Both the position numbers and the translations under genes were made by a program. From Mycolicibacterium rhodesiae NBB3 (GTDB lineage Bacteria; Actinomycetota; Actinomycetes; Mycobacteriales; Mycobacteriaceae), in contig NC_016604.1 of the NCBI RefSeq assembly GCF_000230895.2, positions 6,324,001 through 6,388,000 of the forward strand: a stretch of 64,000 nucleotides of DNA. Reading direction: 5' to 3'. Below are positions 18,131-26,756 of the stretch, one piece after another (the first letter of the stretch is position 1; every line of letters begins with the position of its first letter). Below the pieces are notes generated by a model. It searched no databases. It was not told the origin of the DNA and was given only the letters and a program-made list of their open reading frames with translations.

Positions 18131-19390
18131 ATGGGCGCTGCTGAGCTCAGCTTCGACGATTTGACTGCTCCGCGCCTCAGCGATGTTCAGCGGCAGATTC
18201 TGCAGCACACCGAACGTCGTCAGGTCGACCTGGATGTCGAGCAGATGGCCGCCGAGGCCGTCGCCGAGGCGGGTGTGGACGATTTCGCCGCCGATGACGG
18301 GTTCTGGGATCGCGTCGCCGCCTATGTCGGGGCGATCGAGAGTGACGACGGCCTCACACAGTTGATCCGGGGAACGCTTCGGCAACGCGTCGTGCGGCTA
18401 CTGCGTAACCGCTTGTCGTTGACAGAACTGCTCAAGCGTCACCCGGAGATCGAGTCGATTCCGATCGAGAAGCCGTTCATCGTGGTGGGGATGCCGCGCT
18501 CGGGGACGACGCATCTGGTCAACCTCCTGGCCGCCGATCCTCGGCGTCGAGCGCTGCCGTACTGGGAAAGTCAAGAACCCCTGCCCATTCCGGGCCAGGG
18601 CCCCGACGTTCACGGCGTCGACCCGCGGTACACGCGCGCAAAGAACGAGCACGACGCAATGATGGTCAGCGCACCGGCGACCGCGGCCATGCACGACCGC
18701 TTCCCCGAGGCCATCGAGGAAGAGGTCGAGATCCTCGACCTGGACTTCGCCGCATACGTGCTGGAATGGCATGCCCGCGTACCGGGTTGGCGGGACTTCT
18801 ACCTCGGACTCGACCAAACCCGGCATTACGGGTACATGAAGAAGGTTTTGCAGGCGTTGACATTCCTGCGTGGTCCCCGCACGTGGGTGCTGAAGTCACC
18901 GCAGCACTGCGAACAGCTCGGACCGTTGATGGCGACGTTCCCGGACGCGACTGTGGCCTTCACCCACCGCGATCCGGTCGCGGTGATCCAGTCAACTATC
19001 ACGATGATGGCGTACTCCGACCGGCTGCGCCGTCGAACCATCGAACCGCAGTGGTTGCTGGACTACTGGGCCGACCGCGTCGAACGGCTGCTGCGCGGGT
19101 GCGTGCGGGACCGGGCGCTGGTGCCCGCGGATCGCAGCGTCGACATCGGCTTTCACCACCTCAACGGTCACGAACTCGACCTACTCGATGACCTCTACGC
19201 GCGCGCCGGTGTCGAGCTGACCTCAAAGGTCCGCAGGGCATTCCAGGGGTATCTCGACGGTAATCCCCGCGGTAAGCACGGCTCGGTCCGCTATGAGTTG
19301 CAAAGGCACTTCGGGGTGTCGCCCGACGAACTACGCTCGCAATTCGCCTTCTATTTCGAACGATTCGACGTCCGACCCGAAGGACACTAG
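18131..19390 (+). CDS. Sulfotransferase family protein
   Basis: The 5'-phosphosulfate-binding loop PRSGTTHL is seen at residues 122-129 (context VVGMPRSGTTHLVNLL). LKSPQHCEQL later supplies the 3'-phosphate contact. The 419-residue length fits the large PAPS-dependent sulfotransferase group found in mycobacteria. It should move a sulfate group from PAPS to a hydroxyl on a lipid, steroid or other acceptor. The stop codon abuts the start of the MBL-fold gene, so the two are translationally linked. Confidence 0.88.
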   Translation: MGAAELSFDDLTAPRLSDVQRQILQHTERRQVDLDVEQMAAEAVAEAGVDDFAADDGFWDRVAAYVGAIESDDGLTQLIRGTLRQRVVRLLRNRLSLTELLKRHPEIESIPIEKPFIVVGMPRSGTTHLVNLLAADPRRRALPYWESQEPLPIPGQGPDVHGVDPRYTRAKNEHDAMMVSAPATAAMHDRFPEAIEEEVEILDLDFAAYVLEWHARVPGWRDFYLGLDQTRHYGYMKKVLQALTFLRGPRTWVLKSPQHCEQLGPLMATFPDATVAFTHRDPVAVIQSTITMMAYSDRLRRRTIEPQWLLDYWADRVERLLRGCVRDRALVPADRSVDIGFHHLNGHELDLLDDLYARAGVELTSKVRRAFQGYLDGNPRGKHGSVRYELQRHFGVSPDELRSQFAFYFERFDVRPEGH

Positions 19391-20638
19391 TTGAGCGAAG
19401 AACCGATCTACCGGAGTCGTCCCGGCGCCGATGCGCTGGCCCCGGCGGCGGCCGAGCGCGCCGAGGAGGTCGCGCCTGGCATCTGGTGCTCGCCGGGGCT
19501 GTCGAACAGCTACCTGCTGACCACCGACGACGGTCGCGTCATCATCAATACCGGGATGGGCTTCGAAAGCCAGGTGCACCGAGCCAATTTCGACGCCGTC
19601 GACTCCTCCCCCATCCGCTGCATCATCGTCACCCAGGGCCACTACGACCACGTCGGCGGTCTCGAGACGATGCGCGATCCCCAAACTCAGGTGGTGGCGC
19701 AGGCTAATTGGCGCCACTGGCGCGACGACAACGAACGTCTGCTGGCGTACCGCGCGAACAACAGCGCATTCGCGTTCTCCGACAAGCTCGCCAACGGCAT
19801 CGCGGCGATCCAGCAGCGGTTCGGGAAGCGGCTACCTGCGCAGGCCGCACATTCCGCCGACATCGAGGTAGATGACTCACTGGTGTTGACCGTCGGAGGC
19901 CGCGCCATCGAACTCTTGGCAACACCGGGTGGCGAGACCACCGATTCGATGGTCGTCTGGCTGCCCGAACAGCAAGTCTGTCTGTGCGGCAACACCTTCG
20001 GTCCCGTCTTCGGGCACATCCCGAACTTCGTCACGATGCGCGGCGACCGGTACCGCGACCCACTGACGACCATCGCCTCGATCGAGCGAGTGCGTGACCT
20101 GCAACCAGAAGTTCTGATCACCGGGCACTTCGACCCGATTCGCGGCGCCGATCGCATCCACGCCGAGTTGACCCGGCTACGCGACGCGATCGCCTATCTG
20201 CACGACCGGACCGTGGACGGCATGAACGCGGGCCGCGACGTTCACACTTTGATGCGAGAGATCACCCTGCCCGCCGAGCTCGAAGTCGGGCAGGGCTACG
20301 GGAAGGTGTCATGGGATGTGCGGGCGGTCTGGGAGAACTACTCCGGATGGTTCCATCACCGTTCCACCACAGAGCTTTACGACATCGGACCCGACGAGCT
20401 CAACGCTGACTTCGTCGAACTCGCGGGGGTCGATCGCGTCGTCGAGCGGGCCGAGGAACACCTTGCGGCGGGACGTCCTGTGAAGGCAATCCATCTCGCA
20501 GAAGCAGTCGTCCGTGCCGAGCCGACGCACACACGCGGACGTCACGTACTCAAAACCGCCCACGAGAAGCTGCTGGAAGCCAGTGAGAACTTCTGGGAAT
20601 CCGCCTGGCTCACCAAGAAGATCGAGGAGTTCTCATGA
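19391..20638 (+). CDS. MBL-fold protein, alkyl-sulfatase-like, with altered metal ligands
   Basis: The N-terminal half is a metallo-beta-lactamase fold and the C-terminal part (about residue 300 on) resembles the alkyl-sulfatase dimerisation domain. The usual HxHxDH motif reads TQGHYDH (residues 81-87), so the first His is replaced by Gln82. Gly200-Asn201 stand where sulfatases have an acidic ligand. His84, Asp86, His87, Glu182 and His246 remain. TTG is the start, with GAAGGA six bases upstream. It follows a sulfotransferase, so a sulfate-ester hydrolase or binder is a natural guess, but the altered site may change the activity. Confidence 0.85.
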   Translation: MSEEPIYRSRPGADALAPAAAERAEEVAPGIWCSPGLSNSYLLTTDDGRVIINTGMGFESQVHRANFDAVDSSPIRCIIVTQGHYDHVGGLETMRDPQTQVVAQANWRHWRDDNERLLAYRANNSAFAFSDKLANGIAAIQQRFGKRLPAQAAHSADIEVDDSLVLTVGGRAIELLATPGGETTDSMVVWLPEQQVCLCGNTFGPVFGHIPNFVTMRGDRYRDPLTTIASIERVRDLQPEVLITGHFDPIRGADRIHAELTRLRDAIAYLHDRTVDGMNAGRDVHTLMREITLPAELEVGQGYGKVSWDVRAVWENYSGWFHHRSTTELYDIGPDELNADFVELAGVDRVVERAEEHLAAGRPVKAIHLAEAVVRAEPTHTRGRHVLKTAHEKLLEASENFWESAWLTKKIEEFS

Positions 20639-21375
20639 CCGCGCGCGCCACCTTCGACTTCACCGGGACCCACGCGCTGATCACCGGCGGCACCAGCGGA
20701 ATCGGCCACGCCACCGCGACCCTGTTCCGCGATGCGGGCGCCGCGGTGACCGTCACCGGCACCAAGGCCTCGTCAGGTGACTACGACACCGATCTCACCG
20801 GGATGACCTACCGGCAACTCATCCTGGCCGATGCTGCCTCGATCGACGAGTTGGTCTTGGCGACAGGCACACTCGATGTCCTGGTGAACAACGCGGGTGC
20901 CAACTTTCCCGGCGGGCTCAACGAGGCCGAACCCGACGGGTTCGAGGCGTCGGTGACGCTCAACCTCACGGCGCCTTACCGCCTGACCGTTGGACTGCGC
21001 AAGGCTCTCGCCGCGTCGGGAGGTGCCAGCGTCGTGTTCCTGTCGTCGCTTTCCGCGCTGCGGGCGGTGACCATGGTGCCCGGCTACGGTGCCGCCAAGG
21101 CCGGCATCGCGAGCCTGACCCACAACCTCGCGGTCAAATGGGCGCCGCGCGGTATCCGGGTCAACGCGGTGGTACCCGGTGTCGTCGATACGCCGATGAC
21201 CGAGCTGGCCCAGACGGTGCCGGAGATCATCGACGCCGAACTCGCCCGGATCCCGCTGGGCCGCTTGGGCACACCAGCCGAGATCGCTGCAACCATCGCC
21301 TTCCTCTGCACAGAGCAGAGTTCCTACACCAGTGGGGCGCTGTTCGTCGTCGACGGCGCGTCCACGAGCCAGTGA
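20635..21375 (+). CDS. SDR-family oxidoreductase
   Basis: This 246-residue classical SDR has the cofactor motif GGTSGIG (residues 18-24), NNAG at 85-88 and catalytic Tyr151/Lys155 (YGAAK). Its ATG overlaps the stop of the MBL-fold gene (ATGA), which places it firmly in the sulfotransferase operon. It probably acts on the alcohol or ketone form of the same molecule. The exact substrate cannot be deduced. Confidence 0.9.
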   Translation: MTARATFDFTGTHALITGGTSGIGHATATLFRDAGAAVTVTGTKASSGDYDTDLTGMTYRQLILADAASIDELVLATGTLDVLVNNAGANFPGGLNEAEPDGFEASVTLNLTAPYRLTVGLRKALAASGGASVVFLSSLSALRAVTMVPGYGAAKAGIASLTHNLAVKWAPRGIRVNAVVPGVVDTPMTELAQTVPEIIDAELARIPLGRLGTPAEIAATIAFLCTEQSSYTSGALFVVDGASTSQ

Positions 21376-21393
21376 ACGAGGGATGTTCGTGAC

Positions 21394-22362
21394 ATGACGA
21401 TGGCGATCCTGCGTTTCAATTTCGCCGCGCCGGAGGATGATCCGGCCGCACGGCGCGACCGGATCAAGGCGGCGATCGAGCTGAGCGCCTGGTCGGAGAC
21501 GCGTGGTGTGAACGCCGTCAGCTTCGACGAACACCATGCGAGCGGGCACGGCTGGAGCTGCAATCCCATCATGACCGCGGCCACTGTGCTCGCCCGTACC
21601 GAGCGCGTCGTCGCCAGCGTCGACTGTGCGCTCGGTCCGCTGTGGCATCCCGTGCGACTCGCCGAGGACATCGCCCTGGCCGACACGATCGGCGGCGGAC
21701 GGCTGATCGTCACGCTCGGGATGGGGTATCGACCTGCCGAATACGAGTTGTTCGGAACGCCTTTCGCCGAACGTGGTCGTCTGATGGACGATCTGCTCGA
21801 AAAGCTGATGGCGCTGTGGTCGTCACCGTCGTTCACGCCCGGCCCGCTGACGCGTCCACACCCCACGGTGTTCGTCGGCGGCAGTGTCCGCGCCACCGCG
21901 AGGCGCGCCGCCAGGCACGGTCTGCCGCTCAACCTGCCCAGCCATCTCCCGGAGCTCGCCGACTACTACCGCGAACTGTGCGCCGAGGCTGGACATGCTC
22001 CGATCGTCGTCATGCAGCCACCCCGCAGTCGCGGCATGGTCTTCCTGCACGAGGATCCCGATCGGGCGTGGGCCGAACTCGGCGAGCACTACCTGTGGGA
22101 AGCGCGTGTCTACTCAGGATGGGGCGGCGGCGACGTGCACTCGTTCATGCACGGCACGGAGAAGATCGAGACTCTCGACGACGTCAGGGCCGCAGGCAGG
22201 TATCGCTTCGTGTCGCCTGAGGAGCTCATCGCCGACGTGACGGAGAATCCGGACGACCATATGGTGCTGCACCCACTCGTCGGCGCGATGCCGATCGACG
22301 AGGCATGGAAGTCGGTCCAACTGCTGACGGACAAGGTGCTGCCCGCACTGAGGGGGCGGTAG
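21394..22362 (+). CDS. LLM-class flavin-dependent oxidoreductase
   Basis: The 322-residue protein has the luciferase-like monooxygenase TIM barrel, with FDEHHASGHGW near residue 48 and LAEDIALADTIGGGRLIVTLGMGYRPAEY further on. These enzymes use FMN or F420. The gene follows the SDR by 18 bases with GAGGG upstream and is probably the last enzyme of the sulfotransferase operon. Oxidation or desulfonation of the sulfated intermediate is a hypothesis only. Confidence 0.87.
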   Translation: MTMAILRFNFAAPEDDPAARRDRIKAAIELSAWSETRGVNAVSFDEHHASGHGWSCNPIMTAATVLARTERVVASVDCALGPLWHPVRLAEDIALADTIGGGRLIVTLGMGYRPAEYELFGTPFAERGRLMDDLLEKLMALWSSPSFTPGPLTRPHPTVFVGGSVRATARRAARHGLPLNLPSHLPELADYYRELCAEAGHAPIVVMQPPRSRGMVFLHEDPDRAWAELGEHYLWEARVYSGWGGGDVHSFMHGTEKIETLDDVRAAGRYRFVSPEELIADVTENPDDHMVLHPLVGAMPIDEAWKSVQLLTDKVLPALRGR

Positions 22363-22382
22363 CGGGCACAATCGCAGTCAGC

Positions 22383-23075
22383 ATGTCCGAGATCGACGAC
22401 TCCCCGCCCACGTCCCGGCGGCGCCACATCGTGCGCCTCGCGGCCGTCTTGGTGTTCCTGCTGGGCATGTTCTACCTCGTCGCGGTCGCCAGGGTCATCG
22501 ACGTCGACGCGGTTCGCGGCGCCGTCGCCGCGACCGGTCCCGCTGCACCTGTTGCCTATGTCGTGGTGTCCGCCCTGCTCGGAGCGGTATTCGTGCCGGG
22601 GCCGATCCTGGCGGCGGGAAGCGGCGTGCTGTTCGGACCGGTGCTGGGATTGTTCGTGACGCTCGGCGCGACGGTCGGAACAGCCGTCGTCGCCAGCCTG
22701 ATCGGCCGTCGCGCCGGACGCAACAGTGCACGCGAGCTGCTTGGGACCGAGCGAGCCGACCGGCTGGATGCTCTCATCCAGCGGCGGGGTCTGTGGGCGG
22801 TGGTCGGGCAGCGCTTCATTCCGGGAGTGTCCGATGCGCTTGCCTCATATGCGTTCGGCGCATTCGGAGTTCCGTTGTGGCAGATGGCTGTTGGCGCATT
22901 CATCGGATCGGTGCCGCGGGCGTTCGTCTATACCGCACTGGGCGCGTCGATCGGGGATCTGAACTCGCCGCTGGCCTACGTGGCGGTCGCGATCTGGTGC
23001 GTCACGGCCGTCATCGGCGCGTTCGCCACCCATCACGGCTATCGGAAGTGGCGCGCACGGTCCACGTCCCATTGA
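22383..23075 (+). CDS. TVP38/TMEM64 (VTT domain) family membrane protein
   Basis: The 230-residue protein has about five hydrophobic segments and the VTT/SNARE-associated signature around FVPGPILAAGSGVLFGPVLG and VGQRFIPGVSDALASYAFG. Such DedA-like proteins sit in the inner membrane and are linked to lipid translocation or membrane homeostasis. ATG at 22383 was chosen because a longer frame overlaps the LLM gene and adds a hydrophilic leader. It lies 20 bases after that gene and just before the R2lox promoter. Confidence 0.82.
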   Translation: MSEIDDSPPTSRRRHIVRLAAVLVFLLGMFYLVAVARVIDVDAVRGAVAATGPAAPVAYVVVSALLGAVFVPGPILAAGSGVLFGPVLGLFVTLGATVGTAVVASLIGRRAGRNSARELLGTERADRLDALIQRRGLWAVVGQRFIPGVSDALASYAFGAFGVPLWQMAVGAFIGSVPRAFVYTALGASIGDLNSPLAYVAVAIWCVTAVIGAFATHHGYRKWRARSTSH

Positions 23076-23099
23076 CTGTGACTGCAGTCACACTAGAGT
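23072..23099 (+). promoter_or_regulatory. Promoter with embedded palindromic operator for R2lox
   Basis: TTGACT and TAGAGT are spaced by 16 bases. The spacer contains the perfect 16-bp palindrome TGTGACTGCAGTCACA, overlapping the -35 element by one base. The -10 ends seven bases before the ATG at 23107, so the transcript may be leaderless. A regulator bound here would block RNA polymerase. No regulator gene is adjacent. Confidence 0.65.
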
Positions 23100-23106
23100 C
23101 GGAGTC

Positions 23107-24045
23107 ATGACCAGGAACCACTCTCATTCGCTCGCGCCCGGCGGCCTCAACTGGGACAGCCTGCCGTTGAAGCTGTTCGCCGGCGGCAACGCCAAGTTCT
23201 GGGATCCGGCCGACATCGACTTCTCCCGCGACCGCGCCGACTGGGAGGCGATGTCGGAACTCGAACGCGACTGGGCCACCCGACTGTGCGCGCAGTTCAT
23301 CGCCGGTGAGGAGGCGGTCACCCAGGACATCCAGCCGTTCATGGCGGCCATGCGTGCCGAGGGCCGCCTGGGCGATGAGATGTACCTGACGCAGTTCGCG
23401 TTCGAAGAGGCCAAGCACACGCAGGTGTTCCGCATGTGGCTCGACGCGGTCGGGCTGACCGGCGACCTGCAGCCCTATTTGGACGGCCTGCCGTCGTATC
23501 GGCAGATGTTCTACGAAGAGCTGCCGAAATCACTCAGCACGCTGGCGTCCGACCCCTCTCCCGCCGCTCAGGTCAGGGCCTCGGCGACGTACAACCACAT
23601 CATCGAAGGAATGATGGCGCTGACGGGATACTATGCGTGGCACCGTATTTGCGTTGACAACAACATCCTTCCCGGCATGCAGGAGCTGGTGCGGCGCATA
23701 GGCGATGACGAGCGTCGCCACATGGCGTGGGGCACGTTCACGTGTCGGCGACATGTCGCTGCCGACGACGCCAACTGGACGGTCTTCGAGAACCAGATGG
23801 CCGAGCTCATTCCTCTGGCGCTGCGCAATACCGACGATGCGTTCGCGCTCTATGACGAGATCCCGTTCAACTTCACCATGGACGAGTTCACGGCGTACGC
23901 CTCCGACAAGGGGATGCGCCGACTCGGAACGATCAGCAGCGCGCGGGGCCGAGACCTCGCCGAGATCGATGTCGACTATTCGCCGGTGCAGTTGGAGGAC
24001 ACGTTCGCCGACGAGGACAGGAAGAGTTTGGCGGCCTCCGCCTGA
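23107..24045 (+). CDS. R2-like ligand-binding oxidase (R2lox)
   Basis: The 312-residue protein resembles ribonucleotide reductase R2 but belongs to the R2lox group of M. tuberculosis Rv0233. The Mn/Fe ligands Glu68, Glu101, His104, Glu167, Glu202 and His205 all occur at the Rv0233 numbers. The pair Val71 and Tyr162 that forms the ether cross-link is also intact. R2lox binds a long-chain fatty-acid-like ligand and performs two-electron oxidation. It has its own promoter with a strong palindrome. Automatic annotation may call it NrdB, but no R1 subunit is nearby. Confidence 0.95.
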   Translation: MTRNHSHSLAPGGLNWDSLPLKLFAGGNAKFWDPADIDFSRDRADWEAMSELERDWATRLCAQFIAGEEAVTQDIQPFMAAMRAEGRLGDEMYLTQFAFEEAKHTQVFRMWLDAVGLTGDLQPYLDGLPSYRQMFYEELPKSLSTLASDPSPAAQVRASATYNHIIEGMMALTGYYAWHRICVDNNILPGMQELVRRIGDDERRHMAWGTFTCRRHVAADDANWTVFENQMAELIPLALRNTDDAFALYDEIPFNFTMDEFTAYASDKGMRRLGTISSARGRDLAEIDVDYSPVQLEDTFADEDRKSLAASA

Positions 24046-24068
24046 TACCACCGGACTGACACACTTTC

Positions 24069-24824
24069 GTGGTGAAGGTCGGAGTCCAGATACATCCGCA
24101 GAACACCACGATGGCGGCTCTACGGGCCGGGTGGCAGGGCGTCGACGCGCTCGGCGTCGACAGTCAGTGGACGTGGGATCACTTCTTCCCCCCGCTGTAC
24201 GGCGCGGCCGACGAAGCGCACTTCGAGGGCTGGCAGATCCTGTCCGCGATGGCGGTGACGACGTCCAACGTCCCGCAGATCGGGATGCTGGTGACAGGAG
24301 GCTGCTATCGCAATCCGGACCTGCTCGCCGACATGGCGCGAACCGTGGATCATCTCTCAGGTGGCCGCGCCGTGCTCGGCATCGGCTCGGGCTGGATGGA
24401 GAAGGACGAACTCGAATACGGCTATCCGGTCCGTACCCCAGGGCAGCGCCTGGACGCCCTCGCCGAGGCGTTGCCGCGCATTCGTCGGCGGCTCGGGCTG
24501 CTGCAACCAGGGCCGCTCGGACGACTGCCGATCCTGATCGGAGGCCAAGGTGAGCGCAGAACCTTGCGGCTGGTCGCGGAATACGCCGACATGTGGAACG
24601 GGTACGGAGACGCCTCGACCATCCGCGCCAAGAACGCCGTGATCGACCGGTGGTGCGCCGAGATCGGGCGCGATCCGGCGGAGATCGAGCGCACGATCTG
24701 GATCGAACGGGCGGATCCGCAGCTCATTCGGTCGCTGGTCGACGCGGGTGCTGACCACCTGATACTCGGCCTGCGGGCACCATACGATCTGCGCGAGGTC
24801 GAACGTTTGGTGGCGGCCCGCTAG
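24069..24824 (+). CDS. LLM-class flavin/F420-dependent oxidoreductase
   Basis: The 251-residue protein is a shorter luciferase-like TIM-barrel enzyme with DSQWTWDHFFP near residue 31 and GGRAVLGIGSGWMEKDELEYG around residues 98-118. Members of this branch often use F420. Two adjacent GTG codons could serve as start; the first is used. It begins 23 bases after R2lox and is probably co-transcribed, so it may act on the same lipid-like substrate. Confidence 0.85.
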   Translation: MVKVGVQIHPQNTTMAALRAGWQGVDALGVDSQWTWDHFFPPLYGAADEAHFEGWQILSAMAVTTSNVPQIGMLVTGGCYRNPDLLADMARTVDHLSGGRAVLGIGSGWMEKDELEYGYPVRTPGQRLDALAEALPRIRRRLGLLQPGPLGRLPILIGGQGERRTLRLVAEYADMWNGYGDASTIRAKNAVIDRWCAEIGRDPAEIERTIWIERADPQLIRSLVDAGADHLILGLRAPYDLREVERLVAAR

Positions 24825-24874
24825 CCGGTTCGCGGCGATGCTTGGCAGTTCGCCGTCAACCCACAGTGAATTGT

Positions 24875-24954
24875 TGCCAACCTCTGAGCGACAAAGTCGC
24901 TCATCTACTACGGCGCGGCGGAAGTTGCGCGACAAAGTCGCTCAGAGCTTGGCA
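24875..24954. repeat. 80-bp palindromic intergenic repeat, copy A
   Basis: The element begins TGCCAA and ends TTGGCA. Its outer 26-base arms pair almost perfectly, and each arm contains an inner hairpin GCGACAAAGTCGC. A related copy in inverse orientation lies at 41864-41945, with the shared centre TACTACG. It sits in a 246-bp gap that holds no gene. The design resembles small palindromic mobile repeats. Confidence 0.6.
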
Positions 24955-25070
24955 CTACGACTACTCGGCCCGCGGCGATTGTGGTGTTGGCGCGAGGACT
25001 GCATCCAGGGTTGTGATCGCGCGGAGTGCCAGGACCGCGTGCGCAGTCTTGCGCTCAGGGACTAGGTTCG

Positions 25071-25502
25071 CTAGTCGGTTCGCGGCGCGAACACCGGCAT
25101 GTAGACGCTCTCGTCGACGACGTCCTGCCGTTCGAAACGCACCTCGACGGGCAGGCCGATGCGAACCGAATCCGGTTCGCAGTCAACGATATTGGATGCG
25201 ATCCGCAGGTCAGCCTGCTCCTCCAGTTCGACGATCGCGATCACGTACGGCACAGGTACGGACGGGTTGAACGGTTGGTAGTTGACCGTATAGGTGAACA
25301 CCGTTCCCCGGCCGGATACCGGCCGCGGTTCCAGCACGCTGTCGCACTTTGGGCATTCCGCCGCCAGCGGGCTCACCCACACCCCGCATGCGGTGCAGAA
25401 GGGAATCCGCAGCGCTCCGTCGGCTCCGCCGGTCCAGAACGCCCGGTTGTGGTCGTCGAGTGCAGGAAGCATCCGCATTGAGGGTGGGGCGTCGTCGGAC
25501 AT
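25071..25502 (-). CDS. Zn-ribbon/OB-fold (DUF35) protein, thiolase partner
   Basis: The 143-residue protein has a rubredoxin-like zinc ribbon with cysteines at 36, 39, 50 and 53, then an OB-fold (GRGTVFTYTVNYQPF). DUF35 proteins bind thiolase-like lipid-transfer proteins; the ChsH2-Ltp2 aldolase in cholesterol side-chain degradation is the known case. Here the divergent gene at 25560 is such a thiolase. ATG 25502 was chosen over an upstream TTG. It probably forms a complex with the neighbour that cleaves or condenses a CoA thioester. Confidence 0.87.
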   Translation of the reverse strand: MSDDAPPSMRMLPALDDHNRAFWTGGADGALRIPFCTACGVWVSPLAAECPKCDSVLEPRPVSGRGTVFTYTVNYQPFNPSVPVPYVIAIVELEEQADLRIASNIVDCEPDSVRIGLPVEVRFERQDVVDESVYMPVFAPRTD

Positions 25503-25559
25503 AGGAAGCAAAGTACATTCCTATCGGCTGTCATTACAAAAATAGATGGATGGGTGCCG

Positions 25560-26753
25560 ATGAGCTTCTTCGAGAAGGACACGATTGTCAGTGGCCTCGG
25601 CATTTCACGCATCGGCCGCAAGACCGGGATCCCTGGCTTGGAACTGACCATGGAGGCCGCCCGCGCCGCGATCGCCGACGCCGGCCTGACCCCCGACGAC
25701 ATCGACGGGTTCGCGACATTCGGCGACACCTTGCCTGCCGAAGTCGTTGCGAGCCTTGGCAATCAAGCTACCGACGTGGGCGTCGGCTTTGGTACCGGCG
25801 GGGTGTTGACACCGTTCATGTCGGCGCTGGCCGCCGTGGCGGAGAACCGGGCGCGACACGTGCTGGTCTATCGGACCGTGCAGATGCTGGGCGGGGCGAT
25901 GACCGGATCGACGGCCTCGCCGTTGCTCGCTCCGCTGGCCGACCCGCCGCTGGAGCCCCGGCTGCCGGGGACACGCAGGAAGCTCAAACCGTTCGAGGAC
26001 ATCAACGCGCTGCTGGCCGCCCACGCCTACTCAGCGGCGAACTGGGTCGCGATGCACTGCCGTCGCCATATGGCGCTGTATGGGACCACGAAGGAGCAGT
26101 TGGGCTGGCTCGCCATCAACAGCAGGCGCAATGCCGGGCTCAATCCGCGGGCGGCCTTCCGTGACCCGATGACCATGGACGACTACCTGGCGTCGCGTCC
26201 GATTTCGACGCCGTTCGGCCTCTTCGATTGCGACGTTCCGATCGACGGGGCGATCGCGCTGGTGGTCTCGCACGCCGACTACGCCAAGGACTGCCCGAAC
26301 CCCGCGGTGAAAGTCGAAGCGATCGGCGGTGCCTACGGGTCGGACGGCTGGTTTCATCGCGACGATTTCCCGAAAATGGCGTCCAGCGAGGCGGCCGCGG
26401 AGATGTGGTCGCGCACGGACCTGAAGCCGTCCGATGTGGATGTTGCCGAAATCTACGACGGCTTCACATTTCTCACCTTTGCCTGGCTGGAAGCACTCGG
26501 CTTCTGCGGCGACGGCGAAGCGGGGCCGTTCGTCGAAGGGGCGACGCGGATCGCGCTCGACGGCGAGCTGCCGCTGAACACCTACGGGGGCCAGCTGTCC
26601 GCCGGTCGTATGCACGGCTACTGGCTGCTCCATGAGGCCTGTCTGCAGCTGCGCGGGCAAGCGGGTGACCGTCAGCTCGCGCGACGCCCCGAGGTGGCCG
26701 TCGCCGCTGCAGGCGGCGGCCCGATTGCCGGCTGCATGGTGTTGACCTGCTGA
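25560..26753 (+). CDS. Thiolase-like lipid-transfer protein (Ltp2-type)
   Basis: This protein of about 397 residues is a thiolase superfamily member of the SCP-x/lipid-transfer branch, with SAANWVAMHCRRHMALYG near residue 157 and a C-terminal LNTYGGQLSAGRMHG where thiolases carry the active-site region. It pairs with the divergent DUF35 gene, as Ltp2 pairs with ChsH2, so a retro-aldol cleavage of a beta-hydroxyacyl-CoA is likely. ATG at 25560 has GGATGGG upstream; a GTG lies two codons earlier. The substrate is unknown. Its stop nearly meets that of the LOG gene. Confidence 0.85.
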   Translation: MSFFEKDTIVSGLGISRIGRKTGIPGLELTMEAARAAIADAGLTPDDIDGFATFGDTLPAEVVASLGNQATDVGVGFGTGGVLTPFMSALAAVAENRARHVLVYRTVQMLGGAMTGSTASPLLAPLADPPLEPRLPGTRRKLKPFEDINALLAAHAYSAANWVAMHCRRHMALYGTTKEQLGWLAINSRRNAGLNPRAAFRDPMTMDDYLASRPISTPFGLFDCDVPIDGAIALVVSHADYAKDCPNPAVKVEAIGGAYGSDGWFHRDDFPKMASSEAAAEMWSRTDLKPSDVDVAEIYDGFTFLTFAWLEALGFCGDGEAGPFVEGATRIALDGELPLNTYGGQLSAGRMHGYWLLHEACLQLRGQAGDRQLARRPEVAVAAAGGGPIAGCMVLTC

Positions 26754-26756
26754 CAC

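Noticed and set aside
23107..24045. Ribonucleotide reductase small subunit (NrdB)
   Set aside because: Val71/Tyr162 and ligand numbering match R2lox, and there is no R1 gene; it is not a ribonucleotide reductase subunit.
24875..24954. Possible CRISPR array from repeated GCGACAAAGTCGC
   Set aside because: Only two copies, they are arms of one palindrome, and there is no regular spacer or cas gene.
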